From Labyrinthula sp. Ha (taxonomy: Eukaryota > Sar > Bigyra > Labyrinthulida > Labyrinthulaceae), in contig JAALGZ010000004.1 of the NCBI GenBank assembly GCA_015227615.1, positions 62,001 through 126,000 on the forward strand: a stretch of DNA of 64,000 bases. Direction: 5' to 3'. Positions within the stretch are counted from its first letter, which is position 1; each line of letters begins with the position of its first letter. Position numbers and translations under genes: made by a program. Positions 34,801-44,335 of the stretch are shown piece by piece. The notes beneath the pieces were generated by a model. It was not told the origin of the DNA, made no database searches, and was given only the letters and a program-made list of their open reading frames with translations.

Positions 34801-37800
34801 GTGATTTCCAGGTTTGTCTTTCACCAATTGAGCCAACATTAGATAGATAATCAAAGTTATAGACTAAGTTTGCATCCACAAGAAAAGAAGAGGCAATGCA
34901 ATTACGTATTTGTTGAAGAAATTCTCGTCTCTTTGATTCCTCAAACTCCACAGCAGCCACAAAGAAAGAGGCTTGCAGCAGAACCTCCCATTTCATGGAA
35001 AGAAGGGACTTTTGCATTTGGCTTAATTGATCCTGCCATCTAACATGCTCCCCTGATAGGCCATCCAACACATGATTTGCTTTTAGAATTAGCTCTTCCT
35101 CTTGTTTGTATTGCACCTTAAGTTCCATTGATTTTTCGGTGGTTTTTTGAAAATTTGATTTTAGCTTTTCTATCTTGTCATTGTGCAATGCCATTTCCTT
35201 TTCACAGGTTTCCAGCTCGACCTCCGACTGTTTCATAAAAAATTCTGCTTCATCTCTCTCCTTGAGCAAGGGTTTAATGCTATCTAAAATTTTTGCGTAC
35301 TTTACATTGGCTTTCACCCACTCAGCAAAAGGAGCAGCGGCAACACTGACTCTCCTTATTAAATTTTCTTCAAATGAGCTCTTCTTCTCCTTCAATAGGG
35401 CGAGCACCTTTTTTAAGGCTTTCTTCTTTACCTTGTAGCAGTCAAAATTAAGAATATCTTCAATGACGGATCTATTTGACAAAAAACGTTTGATGCCTAG
35501 CCATGAATTATCACTTACGTTTAGCAACAGCAGTACACCAGTAAAAACATCAAAAATAGGTTCAGGTGGAGTCTTCAAGCTTTTAATCTCTGACAAATGC
35601 TCTGGTTTTATCCCTATAACTTCCTTTTTTACTCGCTCCAAGATTGGTTCCACCTCCTTTAATTCCTCGTCTATCTTGTTTTTTCTCTTTTCCATATCCT
35701 GGGTCTTAACAACAAGTTCTTTTTGAAGTTCTTCTGATTTTGCTTTCAACTCATTTACTTCAGCAATAGCGCTTGTAATGTACTTGAGACCAGTGGAAGC
35801 TTCTTCCTGACTCCGCTGCAACAATGTCTTGCTTTCATTAGCCTGTCGCTGAAGTTGTAGTACCTTGGTCTTAGCTTCGGAAATTTTTTCAGTTCCGGAT
35901 TCTAACTTCGATAACGTTGAGCTCGTTTTGACGCGTCGGCAATCTGCTAAGAGATTAGCCTGGTTAACAATTCTGAATACTTTAAGAAGCGACAAGAACT
36001 TAGGTTGGTGTTTCTCCAAATCAGTGAAAAAAGCATTGACACAGGAGGAAGATTCACCTTCATCGAGAAAACTACAGTGAGTAGAAAGACCAACCTCCCT
36101 TTCACATTCTCCAAAGGGTTTAGGACTCCAGTGAAAAAAAGAGCTGCTCACAAAAGGAAAAGAGTATGCCCATATATCCGTTTGCTCTGCACATATAACA
36201 ATGAATAACCTTGAAAGTAACAAAATTATCACTGTCTTGGCGTCTTGAGTACCATCATATAGTCTAGTTGACTGCAATATGGTGGTAACAAACTGCTTAC
36301 CAAAGAGTGTTTGTAAATCAGTCCCAGTAAGCAAAACTGATAATACTTCAGGAATCATAGCATCAGTTCCTATGTTGGAAGCAGGTATATAAACAATCAC
36401 GCGTTTTCCATCTGCCAAGGAAATTAGTGCATCCTTCAAGACGTCAAGAAGGATCTTATGCATGAGAGATGTTGAAAAACATCCTGTATCAACAGTCTTA
36501 CTCTCATGCGGCCCAATGAAACTAGGAGAAACTTCTAACAGATCGATTTTCTTGTATTTACTTAAAAAATAAATGACATCCCGTATATACGGGTTCTCTG
36601 ACGCCAGAAGAAGTCTCTTATAAGTGAAAAGAAGAACCTCAAAATTGTTGATAAGCTTCTCAAAGCCTAGTGTGCCCAGATATGGAAAAATGATATCTTT
36701 CCCCCTGTGATCTTCCCAGCTGGCAGCAAGCAACCGAGAGTACTCTTCTGAGTTGACATATTTTATTTCCTTTCCCTCGCTTACTCCGCTTGCATCTGCA
36801 AACAAATATGTCAGATACAGTTTGCTCTCCATAGTAGAATCTAACACTTCCTCCAAGAAATCATCAAATAGACCCAAGTAAGATTTAGAGGTATTGTTCT
36901 GGCAGTGAATCACAAGTCTCAATAATACACAGAAAACCTTTAAAGAAACGTTTTGGGTTCTGACGTTTTCCATTAATTCCAATAACATTAAAGAAACAAC
37001 CTTAGTGCTTTGCTGCTCATCGCCTTCAGATGTTCTCAGAGTGTCAATAAATGAAACAATTTTGCCATACTCTGATGAGTTTTCACAATATTTACTTGCC
37101 ATTCTTGCGAGGAGACCGTCAACCGCAGATAAATTCCAATTTGCATATAAATTGAGGGAACAAGATTTCGCTTGAAATCGGGGATGTATTTCGCGAACAT
37201 CAATGGAACTTGTGCACATGAGCACAATTTTCTTGATGCTATAACTCTTACCCTTATAGTATACATTACCAGTAGAAACTTGCATCAGAAAATTTAATAA
37301 CAAGTTTGAGTGGTATTGGTCCTCCTTCGAATTCTGCACATCTCGTAAGAAAATAACATGACGCTTTCCATCGTTAGGTTGCAACAGGTTGGTATCATGT
37401 TGTTGCAAATGTGCACAAAATGATAAAATTAGCTCCATAATAACATCTTTTGTGGTGACGCTTGAACAGCAGATTACATGAGTTACAAATTTAGTGGATC
37501 CATAGTCCAACGTCCAGCTTAAGAAGGTAAACGCAATCACACCAGAAACATTTCCGAGAAGAACAATGCTCGAATTCATAAGTAAGAACTCAAGTAAGAA
37601 AGCCCATTCAATCATTTGCTCGCTAAGGCACAACGGAACTCCTCCGAGTAGTAAGGGTTCAGCCAAATTGGTTGCTGGAGATACAAACTTTCTAATTTGA
37701 AGTATATCTTGAATTTCTCTGGACTTACTCAAAGACTCCAAACCATATTCTTTGAGCAGCTGTAGTATACTTGATACAGAAATACGGCAGTCACATCTGT

Positions 37801-40800
37801 TTTCAAAAGCTTTGACGGCTTGGATAGTAATACCAACAACTGATAAGAGACTACGTTGATTACCGTAAAGGTGCTTGGCCAGCTTTACAACAGTTTCACA
37901 ATTTGATTCTTCCTTCGCTGACTTAAATTCCACCTTGGCGAGTTGATCAACATATGCAATAACCCATTCAATAACTTGTAGGCATGAGGCTGGCTCAGTC
38001 GCACTTTGCTTCGCGTAAAGATGTGCATAGCATTGTAGGAAATCTTTCTCGGCAAGAAGAGGTGATACAATACTTAGTAGACCAACTCTAGATAACGTAG
38101 CTGGTGAGGCAAACTTAATGTTCATAGTTTCAAATATTATTTTCACCTTTGGTGGTAGTGGGATACGGTCACCGTTTGGAAGAGACAAGAAGGCATTATC
38201 ATCCAATAACGAGTTCAAGTTTTCTACCCAGATAGGATCAACATCGCCGTTGAATACTATCCAGATTTCATTGTCTGATGGGACATTAGTTGAGTATCTC
38301 CGCAATAGAGATGAAAACCAACCCTCGACAAAATCGCCTGTTGACTCACACACATATCCAATCAACTCGGACACTGTCAAAGATTTTGGATCAATCGTGT
38401 GCTGCACAACTTGTTTTTCAAGAGATTCTAGAAGTTTGCAAATAGTGGAAACGAGAAAAGACTTACCAACTCCTGATGAACCAAAAAGAATTATACCAGG
38501 TTTTCGTCGAAGAACTTCAATAAACTCGTAGCATTTTTGAGACAGCTCTAGTTGATTAAAATCAGAAAGTCCTGGAAAAAATTTTTTAATTTCATTTTGA
38601 ATGTTTGAGTATTCAGAGTTCAACATGTTCACTTCTTCTTTAGCAATCTGAAGCACATTTAAACACAGATCATGAAATATAGTCTTGTCAGATGGGGATA
38701 ACCTCGAGTTCAACTGTGACTTTATAGCCTTAAAAATAATAACGGCTTCGGCGATATAAGTGCTCTGTATCTTTTGAAGTTCAACTTTTTCACTAACAAA
38801 ATCCAATATTGGCTTGATAGTCCTCAATCCAAAATCATAATAGTGCTTATCGCTTAGTATTGCACATGATTCCTCCAGGAGAAATTTCATTTTTTTCGAG
38901 AGGTCATCATAGAACTGAAATCCTAAACTCTGCAGGACAACAGATATGATGCTTATGGAATCAGGTCTAGTCATTTTTAGCCTTGTAAAATATGCCCTCA
39001 AGGTAACAGGAAGTTCGCTTCGACCTTTGTATTTCTTGCTCAGGGGGTTCATCGTAGCAAATACGAAAAAAGAAGCTGACCTCGTGACCATAATGTTCTT
39101 CGCGGAGATTTCAACCTCAGGAAGTTGACTTCCTAGCCCCACTCTCAGGTTCTTAAGATCGGGAGAAATGGCGGAAAGCTCGTATACGGAGAGTCTGTTG
39201 AACTCATCAAAACACCCCCAAGCATTGTTCTTAACCAGTCCTATCAATATCCTGCTGAAGTTTGTGGAATCCATTGAATCTGCACAGTTAAAACAAAAAA
39301 TAGCCTTCCCAAATAAGAACGCCAAGGATTTTATTGTCTCTGTTTTTCCAGTACCAGCAGGACCTTCCAACGTTACAAACAACTGCAGTTTCATTCCATT
39401 TACTAAGTTAAGATAGCACTTCTCGGTCAAATCTGTTAAAACAAGTTTTGCCGAGTTTCCATGATACTCGAAACCGTATGCGAAAGCGTGGTCTAGTACT
39501 TTACACTCACAACCAGAAGATGCACCATTGATGGAGAAGAATTTAAACAGTTTATACCACCACCAAGAATGAAACATATTTTCATCACAATAATTTAGAG
39601 ACAGCCCTTGAAGCTCATTAATGATCCTTAGAAGAGCAGAAAAGTCAAAGGAAAGATATTCTAACTTCTTTTTTCCTTTAACTGAGCCATTTCTTGAAAA
39701 TCGCACAACTCTGTGGAGATAACCATTTACTTCCTCCTTGAACTGTGCCAGACAATTAGTTGAACTAAGCGCCTTACTCGATGAAACCAAAGCCTTCAAC
39801 CTCTTCGTGACCCAAACACTTAGAGAAAGAGAATAGCACTGGATTGGGAATTTCTGTATTGAGGAGAGCTCTAGTAGAGAAAAATCTATATTCATACTTT
39901 CTTTAAAAGAAAGGGTTAAGGTTGCTAGGATGGCACTCTCTAAATTAGCCAACCATTGTTCGACAGCCTCTGAAAGACAAACCCTTTGGCTAAGGATAAC
40001 AGATTCACCGTTATGGCAACAAAGTTCGGTAATATAAATATTACTACCAATTACTTGACTTTGAATTAAATCCAACCCAAGAAATATTTTCTTGACTCTT
40101 GCACTTAATATATCGAAGTTAGCTTCATTGCCCAATAGATCAATAAGATCAAAGTCATTAACAAAGTAAAGCCTTGCAAAATTTTCTCGCTTGTTGCTTA
40201 GATAGCTTGACATGTCTTGTTGAGCAGTTGTCAGGTTCACTTCCATTTGTGACAGGTAGTTTGCAAATTCTCGAAGCAAGTTTGGTTCTCTCAAAGCAAA
40301 GACAAACCTATGCAATTGCACATTATCAACAATTAAGCGCCACGTTTTTGTACCTTCCAGAAAATTGATATCTATCATACCAGTGAGATTCTTTGAGAAA
40401 ATAGGACGCAGGGAAAAAAGAGTTTTCTGAATATGTTCCAAGCGATAGAGCAAGCTACTTATTAATACAAATGCCTCTTCAAAACTTTCAACCATAGCTT
40501 GAAAGGAAGAATAATACTTCGACGTCTTTACACTTTCGTTTACCAAGGAGAATTCCGTAACTTTAGTGAGTATCTCGTCTAGGTTAGAGATGAAAACCCA
40601 CTGCTTCTCCTCAAAAGTAAACTCCTGTGTTTCGCAAAAAACTTTCACTTCTAAAACAGACTCTCTTATTTTAGCTTCACCATCCGCTCTTCCACATAAC
40701 TCTGAAATTTTAACTCTAGTTAATTTGTCACTTAGAGCATGAAGTTTGGATAAGAATACAGCAAACATAGACTCTTTCAGGTTTTTTTCTTTAGCTCTTA

Positions 40801-43800
40801 AATCCAGAATTTGTCCAAGGCACACCCAATGCTCATCCTGAAAAACCACTTTTCTTATCTCCTCAAGTACTGTTAGTCCGTGAACAAGAAACCCCCTAAG
40901 GGAGAGAGCAACCATTGAAAAAACATTCGCATCCTCCTTTTTTTCAGCAAGAGCTTCAACTGCTTCGAGACAAGATCTTAGATTTTCGGTAGACTTATCA
41001 CTCATAAATCTTGTGCTGCACAAGACATCTAGATCACCAATCATACCCAGGAACATTTGGTAGTTGAGACCAACGTCTCTTTGCTCTTCTATTGCTTTAT
41101 CTAGTTGAGTACAAACTCTCTCGTCGAATGAAATGTTGAAAAAACAGCAACTTCTGCGAAGAAGCTCTAGTGATTTCTTTTTTTCTATAAGCAAGTTTCT
41201 CCAGCGGACTTGATTGCTTTCGAGGGTTTGCAACAGCGTATGCCCTGGCTTGCCGCGCCGGGATTTGATGCAAACATCCCAAATATGTCCATCTTCGCTA
41301 GAAAACTGGGACGTGCGAGGTCGGAACTTTTGGTTTATATCCTCCAGTTCCTTTTCCCAATTTTCGAGATTGGACATTTGTCGACTAATTTTGGAAGCTA
41401 AAGCATCATTTTGCTGAAGCAGCATGTTTTCCGCTCCAGAAAGATTTGCAAGAAACATTTCCTGTCTTTCCCTCACTTTCCGCCTAAGTTCCTCCAGCTG
41501 AGGAACCCTAAAATTGGTTGTTCTTCCTTCAGCTTGACAACTTAGAAAATACTCCAAAAGCTTTTCAGAGTTCCTGTAATCTTTCTTATACATTTCATCC
41601 GCCATTTTTACTTCTTGAACAGCTTCTTTCAACACTACAAATTGCTCCAAAGATTCCGGGATACAACTGATCATCTTTACTTGGTTATCATAGATATTCA
41701 ACAATTTAGAGAAAGTATCCTTGAGATTGTTGAAAATCTTTTCTAGCATCGTTGCTTCCAGTAGTATGATTTTATTCGATGCTAAGTTTTCTAACTCATC
41801 CACATTAGCAACAAAGTTCGAGCTCCTCCATTTTGAAGCCATTTTATTAATGTGCTTTGCGTACATCCGGAGCTCCTTATAGAACATTAACGACCATCTA
41901 CTTTCGTTAGCAAAAAGGCGTATCGATGAATAGAGGCTGTCTTCTTCAAAAAAGAGTATGATGAAATCATTTAAAACGGATTCTACAAATGTGGTCGTAT
42001 TTGAAAGTACAACCGTAGTCTCCAGCTTTTTTGAAACTAGAGGAACTACTGTGGTAGAAAATCTGCATTTAATTTGCTCTATATATCTGGGTGGCACTCC
42101 TTGAAAAAGATGAAAACAAGTATTAAGCCCTGTAAGAATCGTGGCGTGTAAATCGTGACACTGAGGTTTTATCGTCTTGGTTTCTGGAGAGATATTAACT
42201 TTCAACCTATCTTCTTTGTTGCAAACTGCCACATACTTTACAAAAAGTTCCAAACAGAGAATCAATTGAATAAGAAAATGATTTTGAAGATCGAGCCCAT
42301 ATTTTGCATCAACAACTTCAGCGAGCCTATCTAAGGTTTCGAAAAAAGCCAAAATTGCGGTTCGTGTTGAGATGAAATCAAAAGTTCCGACGAGCGACAA
42401 GACTGCGTTAATATAGGTGCTAAGCTGTTGTCCAAGTTGATTGACATCCTCTATCTTAGTGAAGAAAGTATGTTCTATCTCTGACAGGTAATTAATCATG
42501 GCATCTACACTACTCAACTCATTCTTATCTATCATGTTTAAAATATTGGTTTCGAATGCAGCTACTGATTTACTACAAAATGTTCCTAATCTGGCCTTCG
42601 CTTCCTTGACATTTTTTCTGCATGGTGTAAAGTGAGCTTCAAGCTTTGCTGCTGAAAGTAGTTCTTCTTCATAACGAGTCATGTTTTCGCATATTCGTCT
42701 TGGCACTGCAGATTCACATGAATTTGCCAAAGAAATAGTCATTTTTAGTGTCACATACATTTGCCTTGAATTTTTGATTGCGTCACTTATATTAATGTCC
42801 CAGAAGTCTCCATTCTTCAATTCATAGAATCCAAACATATTCCCTAGGGATTTATCCATATCTTTCTCTAGTGATGATATTTCTTCATTAAGAGCATCAT
42901 CTAACTGACTATCTAGCTCTATGAGTAGTTCCTTTATGGCAGCAAATGAAGAGGACTTAATAAGTGCTGCAGTCGAAAGGGCTTTACAAAGTTCTGATAG
43001 TCGACACAGTCTTTCCGAACATGCCCGTAAGGTTAAAAGTTTCTCTATGCTTTGTACATCTTGATGTTTCTGTTCACAGTCACCACAATGTGCACGAGCA
43101 TTCTTAATCGAGTAACTAATGTATTCCTCCATTTTCTTAGAGAACTCTTCTCTTATATCAACAGTTAACGTGACGAATGGAAAAATATGCAGTATATTTT
43201 CTAGTCGGCTGTCTGAGTCAGCAAAAGCGTTAGGTTCCCGGGAGCTAATGGCGCCAACTTCGGTGAGCAAGAGATCTTGCAGAACAGTTTCATGGGGCTT
43301 TATTTTTTCCTTTAACGCGACAAGATTCCTTTCCCAATAATTTGCTATTTGACCAGACTGATGGAACAACGTATTTCTAATTGAAGTCATCATTATCTCT
43401 AAGAACGGACAGCTACCCTTACTATTGTCGGTTCTTGGTCCTTGGTCTAGTAAAAAGAATATTTCCTGGCATCCTATCAAAAACTCCAATCTATCCCGCG
43501 CGGTTTTTAGCATTTCCATTTGAGCACGGTGCACTGTAAGACCAGGCTTATTATCACTTGGAAGAAATCTTAGATTTAACCCCCTCGACAAAATATCACT
43601 AACTCGTTCAAACTTCGACTTCAAATGGATTAAAAAGCCATTAGTAACCTCTCCTTGAGACAGCTTTTTGCCAAAATTAGCTGAAGTTGAACAACAGACA
43701 TCTACTACAGCCGCATTTAAGACTGAAACAAAAAATGAATGTTCTAGACCAGTATATTCTTCTGAACTCCAAAAATCTTCGAGCAAGTTTAAAACTTCTG

Positions 43801-44335
43801 TGAACCATATGAAGATACTATCTGTGCCTTGTGCATCTTTTTCTAACAAACTTTTCTGAACAGCTGCTAAGAACTCAGAATTAGGAAGTTTAACTGTTTC
43901 AAGAATATCAAGAACTGCAGCACCTTCAGGTTTTATGCCATTTTTATTAGAAAAATGATCTTCCCATTCCTGATAATCTTCGAGAGAACAAAACTTGTGA
44001 AAAGACACAGAGGATCCAAAGTTTTTATCGACAGCGTTTCGTGCTCCACGACGAGCAAAAATCAAGCAAGGAAAAACAATATCCAGGTTTTCTTGTCTCA
44101 TTTTCTTCTTAAAATATAACTTCAGAAATCCTTTGCGAACTTCATTACCTTTTGACTCCTGCTGGGAATAATTTTCCGGCTTCTCCCCATACGCTATCAA
44201 GAAACTTGGATTTGTGCTTTCTGCGAGAAAAATTTCTATGGCTCTTTTCCCATCGTCAAAAACTGAAAATGAATCTGAATCAAGTTCTAAGGATATGAAA
44301 CATATATCAACAATTTTGTTAAAAAGATTTTTCAT
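31832..44335 (-). CDS. Cytoplasmic dynein 1-type heavy chain with degenerate AAA3 and AAA4
   Basis: An uninterrupted 4167-residue frame from an ATG at 44335, encoding the minus-end-directed microtubule motor. The N-terminal tail and linker cover about residues 1-1600. AAA1 has an intact P-loop GPAGTGKTE (about 1655) and Walker B WGCFDEFNRL. AAA2 has GSSGVGKS (about 1952) and WIVFNGDVDPIWVENLN, very like DYNC1H1. In AAA3, the usual GPPGSGKT reads GNVSGVIA (about 2260) and the Walker B DE reads RD (HVIFLRDVQ). In AAA4, the P-loop position reads IPASNIGTDAM (about 2652) and the large subdomain looks shortened. The stalk coiled coils span about 2800-3110. Their tip is a microtubule-binding domain containing EIKSLKTPPEP (about 2922) and VKANVKYAKILDSIKPL. 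AAA5, AAA6 and a C-terminal domain follow. Human DYNC1H1 is about 4650 residues, so tail and AAA4 are reduced. Hidden in-frame mini-introns cannot be excluded. Confidence 0.95.
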   Translation of the reverse strand: MKNLFNKIVDICFISLELDSDSFSVFDDGKRAIEIFLAESTNPSFLIAYGEKPENYSQQESKGNEVRKGFLKLYFKKKMRQENLDIVFPCLIFARRGARNAVDKNFGSSVSFHKFCSLEDYQEWEDHFSNKNGIKPEGAAVLDILETVKLPNSEFLAAVQKSLLEKDAQGTDSIFIWFTEVLNLLEDFWSSEEYTGLEHSFFVSVLNAAVVDVCCSTSANFGKKLSQGEVTNGFLIHLKSKFERVSDILSRGLNLRFLPSDNKPGLTVHRAQMEMLKTARDRLEFLIGCQEIFFLLDQGPRTDNSKGSCPFLEIMMTSIRNTLFHQSGQIANYWERNLVALKEKIKPHETVLQDLLLTEVGAISSREPNAFADSDSRLENILHIFPFVTLTVDIREEFSKKMEEYISYSIKNARAHCGDCEQKHQDVQSIEKLLTLRACSERLCRLSELCKALSTAALIKSSSFAAIKELLIELDSQLDDALNEEISSLEKDMDKSLGNMFGFYELKNGDFWDINISDAIKNSRQMYVTLKMTISLANSCESAVPRRICENMTRYEEELLSAAKLEAHFTPCRKNVKEAKARLGTFCSKSVAAFETNILNMIDKNELSSVDAMINYLSEIEHTFFTKIEDVNQLGQQLSTYINAVLSLVGTFDFISTRTAILAFFETLDRLAEVVDAKYGLDLQNHFLIQLILCLELFVKYVAVCNKEDRLKVNISPETKTIKPQCHDLHATILTGLNTCFHLFQGVPPRYIEQIKCRFSTTVVPLVSKKLETTVVLSNTTTFVESVLNDFIILFFEEDSLYSSIRLFANESRWSLMFYKELRMYAKHINKMASKWRSSNFVANVDELENLASNKIILLEATMLEKIFNNLKDTFSKLLNIYDNQVKMISCIPESLEQFVVLKEAVQEVKMADEMYKKDYRNSEKLLEYFLSCQAEGRTTNFRVPQLEELRRKVRERQEMFLANLSGAENMLLQQNDALASKISRQMSNLENWEKELEDINQKFRPRTSQFSSEDGHIWDVCIKSRRGKPGHTLLQTLESNQVRWRNLLIEKKKSLELLRRSCCFFNISFDERVCTQLDKAIEEQRDVGLNYQMFLGMIGDLDVLCSTRFMSDKSTENLRSCLEAVEALAEKKEDANVFSMVALSLRGFLVHGLTVLEEIRKVVFQDEHWVCLGQILDLRAKEKNLKESMFAVFLSKLHALSDKLTRVKISELCGRADGEAKIRESVLEVKVFCETQEFTFEEKQWVFISNLDEILTKVTEFSLVNESVKTSKYYSSFQAMVESFEEAFVLISSLLYRLEHIQKTLFSLRPIFSKNLTGMIDINFLEGTKTWRLIVDNVQLHRFVFALREPNLLREFANYLSQMEVNLTTAQQDMSSYLSNKRENFARLYFVNDFDLIDLLGNEANFDILSARVKKIFLGLDLIQSQVIGSNIYITELCCHNGESVILSQRVCLSEAVEQWLANLESAILATLTLSFKESMNIDFSLLELSSIQKFPIQCYSLSLSVWVTKRLKALVSSSKALSSTNCLAQFKEEVNGYLHRVVRFSRNGSVKGKKKLEYLSFDFSALLRIINELQGLSLNYCDENMFHSWWWYKLFKFFSINGASSGCECKVLDHAFAYGFEYHGNSAKLVLTDLTEKCYLNLVNGMKLQLFVTLEGPAGTGKTETIKSLAFLFGKAIFCFNCADSMDSTNFSRILIGLVKNNAWGCFDEFNRLSVYELSAISPDLKNLRVGLGSQLPEVEISAKNIMVTRSASFFVFATMNPLSKKYKGRSELPVTLRAYFTRLKMTRPDSISIISVVLQSLGFQFYDDLSKKMKFLLEESCAILSDKHYYDFGLRTIKPILDFVSEKVELQKIQSTYIAEAVIIFKAIKSQLNSRLSPSDKTIFHDLCLNVLQIAKEEVNMLNSEYSNIQNEIKKFFPGLSDFNQLELSQKCYEFIEVLRRKPGIILFGSSGVGKSFLVSTICKLLESLEKQVVQHTIDPKSLTVSELIGYVCESTGDFVEGWFSSLLRRYSTNVPSDNEIWIVFNGDVDPIWVENLNSLLDDNAFLSLPNGDRIPLPPKVKIIFETMNIKFASPATLSRVGLLSIVSPLLAEKDFLQCYAHLYAKQSATEPASCLQVIEWVIAYVDQLAKVEFKSAKEESNCETVVKLAKHLYGNQRSLLSVVGITIQAVKAFENRCDCRISVSSILQLLKEYGLESLSKSREIQDILQIRKFVSPATNLAEPLLLGGVPLCLSEQMIEWAFLLEFLLMNSSIVLLGNVSGVIAFTFLSWTLDYGSTKFVTHVICCSSVTTKDVIMELILSFCAHLQQHDTNLLQPNDGKRHVIFLRDVQNSKEDQYHSNLLLNFLMQVSTGNVYYKGKSYSIKKIVLMCTSSIDVREIHPRFQAKSCSLNLYANWNLSAVDGLLARMASKYCENSSEYGKIVSFIDTLRTSEGDEQQSTKVVSLMLLELMENVRTQNVSLKVFCVLLRLVIHCQNNTSKSYLGLFDDFLEEVLDSTMESKLYLTYLFADASGVSEGKEIKYVNSEEYSRLLAASWEDHRGKDIIFPYLGTLGFEKLINNFEVLLFTYKRLLLASENPYIRDVIYFLSKYKKIDLLEVSPSFIGPHESKTVDTGCFSTSLMHKILLDVLKDALISLADGKRVIVYIPASNIGTDAMIPEVLSVLLTGTDLQTLFGKQFVTTILQSTRLYDGTQDAKTVIILLLSRLFIVICAEQTDIWAYSFPFVSSSFFHWSPKPFGECEREVGLSTHCSFLDEGESSSCVNAFFTDLEKHQPKFLSLLKVFRIVNQANLLADCRRVKTSSTLSKLESGTEKISEAKTKVLQLQRQANESKTLLQRSQEEASTGLKYITSAIAEVNELKAKSEELQKELVVKTQDMEKRKNKIDEELKEVEPILERVKKEVIGIKPEHLSEIKSLKTPPEPIFDVFTGVLLLLNVSDNSWLGIKRFLSNRSVIEDILNFDCYKVKKKALKKVLALLKEKKSSFEENLIRRVSVAAAPFAEWVKANVKYAKILDSIKPLLKERDEAEFFMKQSEVELETCEKEMALHNDKIEKLKSNFQKTTEKSMELKVQYKQEEELILKANHVLDGLSGEHVRWQDQLSQMQKSLLSMKWEVLLQASFFVAAVEFEESKRREFLQQIRNCIASSFLVDANLVYNFDYLSNVGSIGERQTWKSLGLGADDFSLENAVSLLNLCSIMPRLVVDPNGTFYRFLCNAKPVSSIFVSHVDPKLPNYINLALKHGSLVIIYGILHVNRGFWSILQDLCLSSLFENKSRKCVFNGNTVSVSPGFSLLFVSQTTSLAEMGITPVKDFIQIVNSDLTLKALSAVLIDEGIKATEPRLFEEYFKLREELDVLNATRARIVDNLLDILSLSEGNILENTELVKSLSEAEILAKNKDEVKERGNRIENHYKAECEKARKYADTVGRMFFQSRKISSVERFFLVSLDSFLCLFRFCVETSGYNKVRFLQCFLRVCLWSTSNRNHSLISLLLCLQGVSLGENCAVTLFSRCMDLLSNDEEGATDDFMQSICKLSDNFQSVKDIGIVTMKEELSKESNHERMREDVKQILKRLIPFEALLLRALCCPLSSRRSVGIFVNEVLGKSLVAGPLRDFIIEATNFRSGSVAICLLIVQKHCDPSSELCSISQQENVPYYHEMTVTASNVESSLVLLREKCKLSGWLCLKNVHLVANFSSLLLSTVKDLEGVNDFRLILVVESFASIERTLITNSCVFYANPSFCIEEQLRITESEDSGTELPENLETLNTVVLLLHAILNLRSVAAPLGLSENIDSGVTSLTVSKVALFLNIPDMKGSEDVYPEARLELLFEYMLSLSYGSGFEFTEDKRMMKVLCKTLLQTKVLKNLQWHSIISTENFPLSITELKSIVDQDASGSKTLAILGLAKNAEKSLEVSASTSLKNTFLSLSDLAAMESQPIINTTIGTEEGLCKHWSKYSAKLNETDLVSEDIGYLLSEEFEFVAQMGRKQVSKSDLKSTSFSTPTEVKKYVTHLAQIKSLDFDALCKRGVSLKWFQFPRLFIRRFAQAVSRKLLQNFQDILVFLSFDSSPSPGKWNLRMHDLFLQSSTVIDSTLQPTVKSDPGLQRLSKVYLKYGSQKIETGSNCEVALAEIMMFRDSSKQHRICPVLYKCSPDMADYIALTGTSIFLSNT

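Noticed and set aside
31832-44335. Many plus-strand frames of 60-150 codons inside the dynein region
   Set aside because: They are antisense shadows of a long, clearly conserved coding frame.
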